Below are positions 8,700 to 17,893 of a DNA stretch of 64,000 nt, piece after piece. Position 1 is the first letter of the stretch. Each line of letters starts with the position of its first letter. A model generated the notes under the pieces. That model ran no database searches. It was given only the letters and a program-made list of their open reading frames with translations, and was not told where the DNA came from. Origin of the DNA: Arthrobacter cupressi (GTDB taxonomy: Bacteria > Actinomycetota > Actinomycetes > Actinomycetales > Micrococcaceae); assembly GCF_900099975.1 (NCBI RefSeq), contig NZ_FNEI01000001.1:1-64000 (forward strand), given 5' to 3'. The translations under genes were made by a program, and so were the position numbers.

Positions 8700-9584
8700 A
8701 TGAGCACTCTTGCTTCCGCACCCCGCCGCACCTTCCCGCGCTGGTTCCGCGACAAGGGCTGGCGCCACCTGGTGGGCCTGCTCACCAGCATCTTCGCCGT
8801 CTTCCCGCTGTTGTACGTGCTCTCCGCGGCCCTGAATTCCACCGGTACGCTCGCCGGTTCGGCCAGCCTCTTCGGCCAGCTCTCCGGGGACAACTTCGCC
8901 AAACTGTTCGGCAACGAGCAGCGCCCCTTCGGCCGCTGGTTCGTCAACACCATGGTGGTCGGCCTCATCACCTCGGCTGCGTCCGTGTTCCTCGGCGCCC
9001 TGGCCGCCTACGCCTTCTCCCGGATGCGCTTCACCGGCCGCCGGGTAGGCCTGCTCAGCCTGCTCCTGCTGCAGATGTTCCCGCAGCTGCTGGCCGTCGT
9101 CGCGATCTTCCTGCTGCTCAGCGGCATCGGTGAGATCATTCCGGCGCTGGGCCTGGGCAGCCAGCTCGGCCTGATCATGGTGTACCTGGGCGGTGCGCTC
9201 GGCGTGAACACCTACCTGATGTACGGCTTCTTCAACACCGTGCCGCAGTCCCTGGACGAAGCGGCCAAGCTGGACGGCGCAAGCCACGTGCAGATCTTCT
9301 TCGGCATCATCCTGCGCCTGGTCACGCCGATCCTGGCCGTCGTGGGCCTGCTGACGTTCATCGGCATCAGCAGCGAATTCGTGATCGCCAGCGTGGTGCT
9401 CACCGACCCCAACAGCCAGACCCTCGCGGTGGGCCTGTACTCCTTCGTGGCCAACCAGCGCACCGAGGACTGGGGGGTGTTCGCCGCCGGCGCCGTGCTG
9501 GCCGCGCTCCCGGTCATGGCGCTGTTCCTCTTCCTGCAGCGCTACATCGTTTCCGGCCTGTCCGCGGGTTCGGTGAAGGGATGA
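8700..9584 (+). CDS. malG: Maltose/maltodextrin ABC transporter permease, MalG type
   Basis: A 294-aa MetI-fold permease with six predicted membrane segments. The EAA loop reads SLDEAAKLDGASHVQIFFGI; the end (YIVSGLSAGSVKG) is the typical MalG C-terminus that reaches the ATPase. It starts one base after the MalF stop and its own stop overlaps the ATG of the following GH13 gene. Confidence 0.93.
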   Translation: MSTLASAPRRTFPRWFRDKGWRHLVGLLTSIFAVFPLLYVLSAALNSTGTLAGSASLFGQLSGDNFAKLFGNEQRPFGRWFVNTMVVGLITSAASVFLGALAAYAFSRMRFTGRRVGLLSLLLLQMFPQLLAVVAIFLLLSGIGEIIPALGLGSQLGLIMVYLGGALGVNTYLMYGFFNTVPQSLDEAAKLDGASHVQIFFGIILRLVTPILAVVGLLTFIGISSEFVIASVVLTDPNSQTLAVGLYSFVANQRTEDWGVFAAGAVLAALPVMALFLFLQRYIVSGLSAGSVKG

Positions 9585-11476
9585 GGTTCGGGGAAGGGAT
9601 GAGCATGCTCGGTTTCGAAGCCCACCACGACGGCTCCCCGCTCTACCTGCCGGACGGCCCGGTTCCGCTCGGCGGAACCACCCGGGTGCGGATCCGGACA
9701 TGGGCGGGCTCCGCTGTCGGAAACGCGGGCGGAACGAGCGACGGCGGGCGGCCGGCCGCCGTCGAACGCGTCTGGCTGCGGACACTCGAGGACGGCGAGC
9801 CGCGCTTCGCGGAGGCCCGGCACCTCGGAGTGGAGGATGGCTGGGACTGGTGGGAGGCGGAGCTCCGCGCGGTCAACCCACTGGCCCGCTACCGCTTCCT
9901 GCTTCGGGAGGCCGACGGGCGGAGCTCCTGGCTCAACGCCGCCGGTCCGCACCCGCAGGACGTGCCCGACGCCCAGGACTTCCGGCTGTCCACCGCGCCA
10001 GCAGGCCCGGATTGGGCGGCCGGGGCCGTGATGTACCAGGTCTTCCCGGACCGTTTCGCGCGTTCCGCTGCGGCGGACACCCGGCCCGCCCCGGACTGGG
10101 CCGTACCCGCGGACTGGGACGCCGACGTCGAGTACAGGGGACCGGAGACCCCGCTGCAGTTTTTCGGCGGCGACCTCGACGGCGTGCGGGAACGGCTGGA
10201 CCACCTGGCGGGGCTCGGCGTCGAGATCCTGTACCTCACTCCCTTCTTCCCTTCAGCGTCGAACCACCGCTACGACGCCGAGAGCTTCCGCCGCGTGGAC
10301 CCGTTGCTGGGCGGCGATGAAGCCCTCATCCGGCTGGTGCAGGCCTGCCACGAGCGGGGTATCAGGGTGATCGGTGACCTCACCACAAACCACACCGGGG
10401 ACACTCACGAATGGTTCCGCACGGCGCTCGCAGATCCGGGCGCCGCGGAACGTTCCTACTACTACTTCGGCGCGGACGGCGGCTACGAAAGCTGGTGGGG
10501 TGTGCCGAGCCTGCCCAAGCTCGACTGGGCCTCGGACGGACTGCGCCGGGACTTCGTGGAAGGACCGAAGTCCGTGGTGGCCCACTGGCTCAACGAGCCT
10601 TTCAGGCTGGACGGTTGGCGGGTGGACGTGGGCAACATGACCGGCCGGCTGGGGGCCGCGGACTGGAACCACGACGTCGGCGCCCTGGTGCGGCACACAG
10701 CCCTGGAAGCTTGCCCGGGCGCGCTGCTCGTTGCCGAATCCACCAACGACGCCGCCCCTGACTTCCAGGGCGACACCTACCACGGCTCCATGAGCTACGC
10801 CTCCTTCACCCGTCCGTTGTGGGCCTGGCTGACGGATGGGACCGCGGTGAACTTCTTCGGCTCGCCCCTGCCATGCCCGCCGCGGATCCCGGCCTCGCAG
10901 TTCGTGGCCGAATACCGCGCCTTCGCCGCCGCCTACCCTTGGACCGCGCGGCTGCACAGCCTCGTGGCGATCGACACCCACGACACCGCCCGCGCCGCCA
11001 CCGCCATGATCCCCGGCGGACAGGCAGTGGCCGCGGTCCTTTCCTTCACCCTTCCCGGCATGCCCACGGTGTTCGCCGGCGACGAGTTCGGCCTGGAAGG
11101 CATGAACGGCGAACACTCGCGCACGCCCATGCCCTGGGACGAGCCCCACCGCGTGGTGCAGGACCTCCGCGGCCTGTACTCCGCGCTCAGCGCGCTCCGC
11201 GGGGAGCCTGTCCTCCGCACCGGCTCGCTGCGCTGGCTGCACGCCGGCGGCGACACCCTCGCCTTCGTGCGGGAACTGGACGGGACCGCCGCGCTGGTGG
11301 TCGCCGCCCGGGACGAGGCCGACGTCGTCCTGCCGCCCGGGCTGCTGCCTGCTGGACTTGCTGCGGGCACCGACGCCGCGCTCGCCGTCGGGCGGATTGC
11401 CTTGACCGCTGATGGCGACGGCGGCATCCGGTTGCGCGCGGCCGGTCCGGCGGCGGCGGTGTGGCTGCTGTCCTGA
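9581..11476 (+). CDS. GH13 alpha-glycosidase, neopullulanase/cyclomaltodextrinase-like
   Basis: A 631-aa hydrolase for imported maltodextrins. Residues 1-130 form an N-terminal beta-domain as in neopullulanase-type enzymes. The barrel carries DLTTNHTGD (region I), GWRVDVGN (II, nucleophile Asp), LVAESTND (III, Glu) and IDTHDT (IV, Asp). ELYLTPFF-like and GDEFGLEG motifs support a maltodextrin-degrading enzyme. The ATG at 9581 overlaps the MalG stop; ATGs at 9599 and 9605 are in frame, and GAAGGG at 9593-9598 fits 9605 best, so the true start may be 24 bases later. Last gene of the operon. Confidence 0.88.
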   Translation: MRFGEGMSMLGFEAHHDGSPLYLPDGPVPLGGTTRVRIRTWAGSAVGNAGGTSDGGRPAAVERVWLRTLEDGEPRFAEARHLGVEDGWDWWEAELRAVNPLARYRFLLREADGRSSWLNAAGPHPQDVPDAQDFRLSTAPAGPDWAAGAVMYQVFPDRFARSAAADTRPAPDWAVPADWDADVEYRGPETPLQFFGGDLDGVRERLDHLAGLGVEILYLTPFFPSASNHRYDAESFRRVDPLLGGDEALIRLVQACHERGIRVIGDLTTNHTGDTHEWFRTALADPGAAERSYYYFGADGGYESWWGVPSLPKLDWASDGLRRDFVEGPKSVVAHWLNEPFRLDGWRVDVGNMTGRLGAADWNHDVGALVRHTALEACPGALLVAESTNDAAPDFQGDTYHGSMSYASFTRPLWAWLTDGTAVNFFGSPLPCPPRIPASQFVAEYRAFAAAYPWTARLHSLVAIDTHDTARAATAMIPGGQAVAAVLSFTLPGMPTVFAGDEFGLEGMNGEHSRTPMPWDEPHRVVQDLRGLYSALSALRGEPVLRTGSLRWLHAGGDTLAFVRELDGTAALVVAARDEADVVLPPGLLPAGLAAGTDAALAVGRIALTADGDGGIRLRAAGPAAAVWLLS

Positions 11477-11585
11477 ACCTACCGTCCTGAGCCAGCCGGG
11501 GTTTCCGGGTTAAGCTGGTTGGCACTGAAACACTGCGAAGACTGCCGGCTTGGCAAGTCCGCGGTGCGCATGTGAGGAAACACCC

Positions 11586-13025
11586 TTGTCACATCAGACG
11601 GCAGCAGCCGGGAATTCACAGGAAATCAACGCAGCGGCCAGCCCCAGTGAGGCGCCGGCCGGCTTCATGGAAGAACTCGCCGCAGGGCTGGCCGCGGCAC
11701 AGCTCACCGCGGACGGCGGCACGCTGTCCACCTATTCGATCGACCAAGGCCCGGTAACTGACTGGCAGCTGCCGCTCGCCGTGGTCTGGGCCGAATCGGT
11801 GGAGGACGTGCAGCACATCGCGCGCACATGTACGAAGTACAGCGTGCCCATCGTTCCGCGGGGCGCCGGGACCGGGATCTCGGGCGGCGCGCACGCCATC
11901 AAGGGCTGCATCGTCCTCAGCCTCGAACGGATGAACCGCATCCTCGCGCTGAACCCTGAAGACGAGACCGCCGTCGTCGAACCCGGTGTCATCAACGCCG
12001 ATCTCAACGACGCCGCGGCTGAGTACGGGCTAATGTACGCGCCGGACCCGGCGAGCTACCGGATCTCCACTATCGGCGGCAACGTGGCCACCAACGCGGG
12101 CGGGCTGCGCTGCGCGAAGTACGGCGTGACCCGGGATTCGGTGCTGGCGCTGGACGTGGTGCTGGCCGACGGCTCGCTCCTGCACACCGGGCACCAGACC
12201 TTCAAGGGTGTTGCCGGGTACGACCTGACCGCGTTGCTGGTTGGTTCGGAAGGTACCCTGGCGATTGTGGTGGGCGTGACCGTGCGCCTGCGGTACCTGC
12301 CGCGCGAGGTCCAGACGATCGCCGCCTTCTACCCGGACTTCCGCCGCGCGGCCGCCGGGGTGCTCGCCGTTGGCAAGGCCCGCGTGCAGCCGGCCATCAT
12401 GGAACTTCTTGATTACGGCAGCCTGGAGCAGCTGGACGAGCTCAACGGGACCGATCTGCTGGCGCGGGGGAAGTCCCTGCTGCTGGTCCAGACCGACGGC
12501 TTCGCCGCGGTTGCGGAAGCCGACGTGATCCGGGAGGTCCTGGCGGCCGGGGGAGCGGTGGTGACCACGGAAGCCAGCGAGGAAGCCGAACGGCTCGTGG
12601 ACATGCGGCGCAGCAGCCGCGGCACCGAGGTGGACGACGAATTCCGGGTGGGCGAGGACATTGCCGTGCCCCGCTCGAGGCTGGTGGATTTTGTCGCCGC
12701 GCTGGAGGACCTGGCCGCCCGGCACGAGGTGCGCCTGAAAGTGGTGGCGCACGCCGGCGACGGAAACCTGCACCCCACTTTCTGGGCGGACCGCGTGGAC
12801 GAACTGACGGACGCGGGCACCATCCACCGGCTCAACGCCGCCCTGGACGAATCCATCGAAGTGGGCCTCCGCCTGGGCGGGACGATCACGGGTGAACACG
12901 GCGTGGGCCAGTACAAGCTGCGCTGGCTCGGCCTGGAGCTGCCCGAGCCCGTCCGAGCGTTGCAGCGGCAGATCAAGGGGATCTTCGACCCCGCGGGCAT
13001 CATGAACCCGGGCAAGGCGATCTGA
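11586..13025 (+). CDS. FAD-binding oxidase, GlcD / D-lactate dehydrogenase type
   Basis: A 479-aa flavoprotein of the FAD_binding_4 plus FAD-oxidase C family that oxidises 2-hydroxy acids such as glycolate or D-lactate. The FAD-binding loop VPRGAGTGISGGA and GYDLTALLVGSEGTLAIV lie in the N-terminal half; the C-terminal domain has HAGDGNLHPTF and GTITGEHGVGQYKLRWL. The TTG at 11586 is preferred because GAGGAA lies 6 bases upstream. It stands alone, without glcE/glcF, so it likely acts as a single-subunit dehydrogenase; the substrate is not certain. Confidence 0.88.
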   Translation: MSHQTAAAGNSQEINAAASPSEAPAGFMEELAAGLAAAQLTADGGTLSTYSIDQGPVTDWQLPLAVVWAESVEDVQHIARTCTKYSVPIVPRGAGTGISGGAHAIKGCIVLSLERMNRILALNPEDETAVVEPGVINADLNDAAAEYGLMYAPDPASYRISTIGGNVATNAGGLRCAKYGVTRDSVLALDVVLADGSLLHTGHQTFKGVAGYDLTALLVGSEGTLAIVVGVTVRLRYLPREVQTIAAFYPDFRRAAAGVLAVGKARVQPAIMELLDYGSLEQLDELNGTDLLARGKSLLLVQTDGFAAVAEADVIREVLAAGGAVVTTEASEEAERLVDMRRSSRGTEVDDEFRVGEDIAVPRSRLVDFVAALEDLAARHEVRLKVVAHAGDGNLHPTFWADRVDELTDAGTIHRLNAALDESIEVGLRLGGTITGEHGVGQYKLRWLGLELPEPVRALQRQIKGIFDPAGIMNPGKAI

Positions 13026-13101
13026 CCCCACTGGTATCCCAACTGGCTCCATGGGGTCATGTTCGACAGGCCAGCACTGTGTGTTTACTTTGATTCACCC
13101 G

Positions 13102-13141
13102 CCCCCTACTCTTATTTGGTATACCAAATGAGAGTAGGGGG
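13102..13141. repeat. 40-bp near-perfect palindrome containing a GntR-type operator and the ribosome binding site of the MFS gene
   Basis: The halves 13102-13121 and 13122-13141 are reverse complements at 19 of 20 positions. The central ATTTGGTATACCAAAT (13114-13129) is a perfect 16-bp palindrome resembling GntR/FCD-family operators. The outer right arm is the Shine-Dalgarno (GTAGGGGG) of the gene starting at 13146. A -10-like TACTCT (13107-13112) lies in the left arm, so the transcript may start in the centre. Confidence 0.85.
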
Positions 13142-13145
13142 CACC

Positions 13146-14420
13146 GTGAGCGCACGGCGGCAGGGCAAGGGAACCGTGGCCAAGGGAACCATGGCGTGGT
13201 CCATCGTGGCCGTCATGGCGGCCCTGCTGATGGTGTCCGTCAACCTGAGGCCGGCCATCACCACCATGGCCGGCGTCATGGGCGGGCTCGAACACGGGTA
13301 CGGCGTGGACGGGCATCTGCTGCCCGTCCTGGGCGCCCTGCCCGTACTCGCGTTCGGGGTCTCCGCGCCGCTTGGCCCGTGGCTGGCGAAGCGGCTCGGC
13401 ACCGGATGGGCGGTGGCGGCCGCCCTGCTGGTCCTGGCTGCCATGCTGGCGGCCCGTGCCTTGGTTCCCGGGTTCATCTTCCCTGGCACGTTCCTGGCCG
13501 GTGCCGCGATCATGACGGCCAGTGTGCTGCTGCCACAAATCGTCAAGGAACATCACGGCACGGGCTGGTGGACCGGGCTGTGCACCATGGGCTTCGGCCT
13601 CGGTGCCGCGCTCGGCGCGGGACTCGTGCAGCCTTTGCAGGCGGCCCTGGGCGGCAGCCTCGCCGGGGCCCTGGCAGTTTGGGCGGTGCCTGCGGTGATC
13701 GGCGGCGTGGTGGTGGGGACGGCCGTCCGGCGTGGCCCGGTCCGGGAAGGTCTTGTCCCGCCCCCGCCGGGGACTGACACGGCGAGGGAACCGGCCCGCC
13801 GGCCCCTGCGAACGCAGCGCACCGCCTGGGCCGTTGCGGCGTTCTTCGGCCTGCAGGCCTTGCTCTACTTCGCCGTCACCTCCTGGCTGGCCGTGTTCCT
13901 GGAATCCAAGGGACTGGGCGCGGCCGAGGCCGCCGCGCTCCTTGCCTGGTTCAGCATTGCGGGCCTGCCCGCAGGGCTCCTCGTTCCGGTCCTTGCCGGC
14001 AGGCCGGCGGTGCTCAGGTTCATGGCACCGGGCCTCGGCATCCTGATCGCCGCCGCCTTGCTCGGTGTCCTCGCGGCCCCGGCCGGCATGCAATTCCCGT
14101 TGATCGGCCTCCTTGGTTTCGTCCAGAGCGCGCCTTTCGGCCTTGGCATGGCGCTGATCGTCATCCGCTCCTCCGGCCCGCGCACCGCCGGCCGGCTGTC
14201 CGCGATGAGCCAGGGGCTGGGCTTCGCGGTAGCCTCCCTGGGCCCGCTGGTCGCCGGCCTGCTGCATGAATGGAGCGGCGCTTGGGCGCCGAGCTTCCTC
14301 ATGCTCGCAGGTGTCGCGCTGGCGGTGGCGGTGGCCGGGTACCTCGCCGTCAACGGACCGGAGGTCGACGCCGGTGAGGCCGTCGAGCGCGAAACGGAAC
14401 CGGCCGCCGTCGGGCGTTAA
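13146..14420 (+). CDS. MFS transporter, CynX/NimT (cyanate/nitroimidazole) type
   Basis: A 424-aa major facilitator with about 12 hydrophobic helices and a charged central loop (about residues 195-220). SVNLRPAITTMAGVM in helix 1 is characteristic of the CynX/NimT group, which handles small nitrogenous compounds. The GTG at 13146 fits the AGGGGG 5 bases upstream better than the in-frame ATG at 13128. It faces, tail to tail, an amidohydrolase at 14506 and sits under a GntR-type operator resembling those of the ABC operon at 21762, so both may belong to one uptake and degradation system. Confidence 0.86.
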   Translation: MSARRQGKGTVAKGTMAWSIVAVMAALLMVSVNLRPAITTMAGVMGGLEHGYGVDGHLLPVLGALPVLAFGVSAPLGPWLAKRLGTGWAVAAALLVLAAMLAARALVPGFIFPGTFLAGAAIMTASVLLPQIVKEHHGTGWWTGLCTMGFGLGAALGAGLVQPLQAALGGSLAGALAVWAVPAVIGGVVVGTAVRRGPVREGLVPPPPGTDTAREPARRPLRTQRTAWAVAAFFGLQALLYFAVTSWLAVFLESKGLGAAEAAALLAWFSIAGLPAGLLVPVLAGRPAVLRFMAPGLGILIAAALLGVLAAPAGMQFPLIGLLGFVQSAPFGLGMALIVIRSSGPRTAGRLSAMSQGLGFAVASLGPLVAGLLHEWSGAWAPSFLMLAGVALAVAVAGYLAVNGPEVDAGEAVERETEPAAVGR

Positions 14421-14426
14421 ACACAC

Positions 14427-14491
14427 AGCGCGAACGTACAGCTGAGGCCCCAAAATCCGCGGATTTGGGGCCTCAAGTGTACGTTCGCGCT
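14427..14491. terminator. Long inverted repeat, bidirectional terminator between convergent genes
   Basis: Arms of about 30 bases, AGCGCGAACGTACA...TGAGGCCCCAAA..TCC and its reverse complement, closed by a GC-rich turn (about 14459-14460), with one 2-base mismatch and one bulge. It lies between two convergent stop codons. Confidence 0.75.
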
Positions 14492-14505
14492 TAAGGAGGG
14501 GAGGG

Positions 14506-15741
14506 TTAGACGAGCTCGAGTTGCTCCGCCACCACCTGGCCGCGGTGCAGGACCGTGCGGTCCGTGCCGCGGTCCATCACGGCGGAGGCGACCGTCTCGC
14601 CGTCGACCAGCAGCAGCTCGGCCGGGTCCCCGACGTCGACGCCGGGACGGTGGGCCGTGCCCTTCAGGCGCGTTGCGTTCGGGTCCAGGATGCTGGCCCC
14701 GCCGATGCTCGCGATCGCGAGGCAGTGCTCGATCAGTTCGTCCTTGCGGAAGCCGTGGGTGAACGCGAGCTGCCAGGTGCGGTCCAGCATGTCCGTGTTG
14801 CCGTACGGGGACCAGTAATCGCGCTGGCCGTCCTGGCCGAGGCCCAGGCGGACGCCGGCCTCGGAGAGGAGCGGGATGGGCAGTTGGTCCGCTACGCCTG
14901 CCGAGCCCGGGGCGACGGAGGCCAGGGACACGTCGAGCTCGGCGAACTCGTCAATGAGGCGCCGCGTGGTGGCCTCGTTGACGCTGCCCAGTGAGTACGC
15001 GTGGGACATGGTCACCTTGCCCTGCATACCGAGGGCACGGGTGCGTTCGAGGATGAGGTCGGTGCTGAAGACGGCCAGGTGGCCGGGTTCGTGCAGGTGG
15101 ATGTCGATCGGCACCTGGTACTTTTCGGCGAGGCCGAACACGATGTCCAGGTGCTTCACGGGATCGCGGTCCAGGGTGCAGGGATCGATGCCCCCCATGA
15201 CCGTGGCGCCGGCCTTCAGGGATTCCTCGAGCAGTTCCGGAGTGCCCTCTTCGCGGAGCAGCCCGGCCTGCGGGAAGGCGATGATTTCGACGTCGGCCTG
15301 GTCCTTGAAGTGCTCCTTGGCGGCCAGGACGGCCTCGAAGCGTTCAAGTTTGCAGTCCACGTCCACCTGGGCGTAGGAGCGGACGCGGGTGGTGCCGCGG
15401 GCGATCATGCGGCCCAGGGTGTCCTGCACCCGCTCGGTCAGCGGAACTTCGGCGTTGCGCCAGTTCAGGCGGTCGTTCATCATCATGGCCCAGACGCCGG
15501 GGGCGCCGGTGTGCTCGCGGAACGGCAGGCCGATCCGGGTGGAGTCCAGGTGGACGTGCACATCGGAAAACGAGGGGACCAGCAGCCGGCCGCGGCCCTC
15601 GACGACGGTTGCGTCACCGGCCGGGCGGGCCGGGTCGTGCGGCTCGACGGCGGTGATCTTGCCGCCTGTGCTGTCCGAAACGATACTCACGTCGCTCAGG
15701 GCCTGTCCCCAGGGCCGGGCGGCACGGATCAAGGTTTTCAC
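14506..15741 (-). CDS. Amidohydrolase, cytosine-deaminase-like
   Basis: A 411-aa metal-dependent amidohydrolase. Metal ligands appear as VHVHLDST (about residues 61-68), HLHEPGH (about 215) and the catalytic Asp in LGQDGQRDYWSPYGN, a pattern seen in CodA-type deaminases acting on cyclic amidines; MSHAYSLGSV gives a further His. GTG start with AAAGGAG upstream. It is the last gene of the operon reading from 21762, behind the two ABC ATPases, so it likely acts on an imported compound rather than serving general pyrimidine salvage. Substrate unknown. Confidence 0.85.
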   Translation of the reverse strand: MKTLIRAARPWGQALSDVSIVSDSTGGKITAVEPHDPARPAGDATVVEGRGRLLVPSFSDVHVHLDSTRIGLPFREHTGAPGVWAMMMNDRLNWRNAEVPLTERVQDTLGRMIARGTTRVRSYAQVDVDCKLERFEAVLAAKEHFKDQADVEIIAFPQAGLLREEGTPELLEESLKAGATVMGGIDPCTLDRDPVKHLDIVFGLAEKYQVPIDIHLHEPGHLAVFSTDLILERTRALGMQGKVTMSHAYSLGSVNEATTRRLIDEFAELDVSLASVAPGSAGVADQLPIPLLSEAGVRLGLGQDGQRDYWSPYGNTDMLDRTWQLAFTHGFRKDELIEHCLAIASIGGASILDPNATRLKGTAHRPGVDVGDPAELLLVDGETVASAVMDRGTDRTVLHRGQVVAEQLELV

Positions 15742-15765
15742 AATGATGCTCCTTTGTTGATGGGT

Positions 15766-16788
15766 CTATTGCACACCGGCGGCCAGCGGGCCCGCCAGAG
15801 CGGTGTGGTGGCAGGCCGGCGAACCGGCGACGGCGGGGGCAGGGACTACGTCGATGCAGAGCTGCCGCTGCTCCTCGCCGAGGGTTCCGAACAACGGGCA
15901 GCGGGTGCGGAAGACGCAGCCGCTGGGCGGATTGGCCGGGGAGGGCAGGTCGCCGCGGAGCCGGATCTTCTCCTGGGCCCGTGCCTGCCGCGGGTCCGGC
16001 AGCGGGACGGCCGAAAGCAGCGCCCGCGTGTAGGGGTGGCGCGGGCCGGCGAACAGTTCGTCGCGGGAGCCCTGCTCCACCATCTTGCCCAGGTACATCA
16101 CGGCCACCTCGTCCGAAATGTGCCGGACCACGGACAGGTCGTGCGCGATGAAGATGTAGGAAACCCCGGTGTCCTGCTGGATCTCCTGCAGCAGGTTGAC
16201 CACCTGGGCCTGCACCGAGACGTCCAGCGCAGAGACGGGTTCGTCGCAGACGATCACGGACGGGTTCAGTGAGATGGCCCGGGCGATGCCCACGCGCTGG
16301 CGCTGGCCGCCGGAGAATTCGTGCGGGAAGCGGTTGTAGTGCTCGGCCTTGAGGCCCACCTGCTCCAGCAGTTCCTTGACCCGGTTCTTCAGGCCGCCCG
16401 GCGGGGTGATTTTCTGCGCCACCATCGGGGCCGCGATGGCCGTGCCGATGCTCTGCCGGGGGTTCAGGGACGCGAAGGGATCCTGGAAGATCATCTGCAC
16501 CTTGCGCCGGAAGTGGTAGAGGTCCTTGCCGCGCAGTTGGCTGATGTCCACGCCATCCACCATGATCCGCCCTGCGGTGGGGTCCATGAGCCGGGCGATC
16601 ATCCGGCCCGTGGTCGACTTGCCACACCCGGACTCACCCACGAGCCCCAGAGTCTTGCCGCGTTCGAGGCTGAACGAGACGCCGTCGACGGCTTTGACGG
16701 TGCGTTTCCCGCCGGGGGCGAGGAGCCCGGACTTGATGGGGAAGTGTTTCTGGAGGTTCTCCACCTGGAGAATTGCATGCTGTTCCAT
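15766..16788 (-). CDS. Peptide-type ABC transporter ATP-binding protein, OppF/DppF type
   Basis: A 340-aa ATPase. Walker A GESGCGKSTTG, signature FSGGQRQRVGIARA, Walker B VIVCDEPVSALD and the C-terminal oligopeptide extension with cysteines (CVFRTRCPLFG, PACHHTAL) mark the Opp/Dpp family. It is 7 bases behind the OppD-type gene and forms the second half of the heterodimeric motor. Confidence 0.93.
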   Translation of the reverse strand: MEQHAILQVENLQKHFPIKSGLLAPGGKRTVKAVDGVSFSLERGKTLGLVGESGCGKSTTGRMIARLMDPTAGRIMVDGVDISQLRGKDLYHFRRKVQMIFQDPFASLNPRQSIGTAIAAPMVAQKITPPGGLKNRVKELLEQVGLKAEHYNRFPHEFSGGQRQRVGIARAISLNPSVIVCDEPVSALDVSVQAQVVNLLQEIQQDTGVSYIFIAHDLSVVRHISDEVAVMYLGKMVEQGSRDELFAGPRHPYTRALLSAVPLPDPRQARAQEKIRLRGDLPSPANPPSGCVFRTRCPLFGTLGEEQRQLCIDVVPAPAVAGSPACHHTALAGPLAAGVQ

Positions 16789-16795
16789 GGTGGTC

Positions 16796-17893
16796 CTATC
16801 GGGAATTCCGGATGCTGAGGATCTGGGGGAGGCCCAGGTGGCAGCGGGTGCCGTGCCCGTCCTCGCTGGTGAACTGCGGCCGCTGCGATGCGCAGACGCC
16901 GTCGCCGGCGAGGGCCGCGTGCTCGCAGCGTGCGCTGAAGATGCAGCCCTGCGGCAGGGCCAGGAGCGACGGCGGCTGGCCGGGGATGGGGTTCAGGCGG
17001 CCGGACTTGGTGGTCAGCGTGGGCATGGATTTGAGCAGGCCCAGGGTGTACGGGTGCCGGGTGTCGTAGAAGATTTCGTCCACCGGCCCGGACTCGACGC
17101 ACTGCCCGCCGTACATGACCAGGACGTTGTCGCACACCTCTGCTACAACCCCGAGGTCGTGGGTGATGAGGATGAGGGCCGAGTTGGTTTCCTGCTGGAG
17201 TTCGGACATGAGGTCCAGGATCTGGGCCTGCACCGTGACGTCGAGCGCGGTGGTGGGCTCGTCGGCGATCAGCAGTTCCGGCTCGCAGATCAGGGCCATG
17301 GCGATCATGGCGCGCTGGCGCATGCCGCCGGAGAAGTGGTGCGGATACTCGTCGAAGCGCATGTCCGGGCTGGGGATTCCCACCCGGCCCAGCATGTCGA
17401 CGGCGGCCGCCCGGGCCTGCTTCTTCGTCGCCTTGTTGTGGACCAGGTACGCCTCGGCAATCTGGTGGCCCACGGTGTAGAAGGGGTGCAGTGCGGAGAG
17501 CGGATCCTGGAAGATCATGCCGATGTTGCGTCCGCGGAGCCGGCGCATGCCGGACTCGGGCAGGGTCACCAGGTCCCTGCCCTGGAAGATCGCCTCGCCC
17601 GTGACCTGGGCGGACGTGCCTTTGAGCAGGCCCATGAGGGCCTGGCTGGTGACGGACTTCCCCGAACCGGATTCGCCCACGATGCCAAGGGTCTGGCCGC
17701 GTTCGAGCGTGAAGTCCATGCCGTTCACCGCGGCGACCACGCCGTCGTCGGTGGGGAACTTCACGGAAAGGTTCCGCACCTCCAGGAAGGCGCCGGTTTT
17801 GGTGGCTTGGGGCGCGGTGGTGGGTTTCGGGGCAGAGTCTGGCTGGGGCGCAGAGGCGGCGACCGCCGTCGGGCTTGATTGGGACTGGGTCAT
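16796..17893 (-). CDS. Peptide-type ABC transporter ATP-binding protein, OppD/DppD type
   Basis: A 365-aa ATPase with a low-complexity Ala/Pro/Thr N-terminus (about 30 residues) before the domain. Walker [13 protein letters not shown], signature [14 protein letters not shown], Walker [13 protein letters not shown], and C-terminal cysteines ([12 protein letters not shown]). The start overlaps the permease stop by 4 bases (ATGA), indicating translational coupling. Confidence 0.93.
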   Translation of the reverse strand: MTQSQSSPTAVAASAPQPDSAPKPTTAPQATKTGAFLEVRNLSVKFPTDDGVVAAVNGMDFTLERGQTLGIVGESGSGKSVTSQALMGLLKGTSAQVTGEAIFQGRDLVTLPESGMRRLRGRNIGMIFQDPLSALHPFYTVGHQIAEAYLVHNKATKKQARAAAVDMLGRVGIPSPDMRFDEYPHHFSGGMRQRAMIAMALICEPELLIADEPTTALDVTVQAQILDLMSELQQETNSALILITHDLGVVAEVCDNVLVMYGGQCVESGPVDEIFYDTRHPYTLGLLKSMPTLTTKSGRLNPIPGQPPSLLALPQGCIFSARCEHAALAGDGVCASQRPQFTSEDGHGTRCHLGLPQILSIRNSR

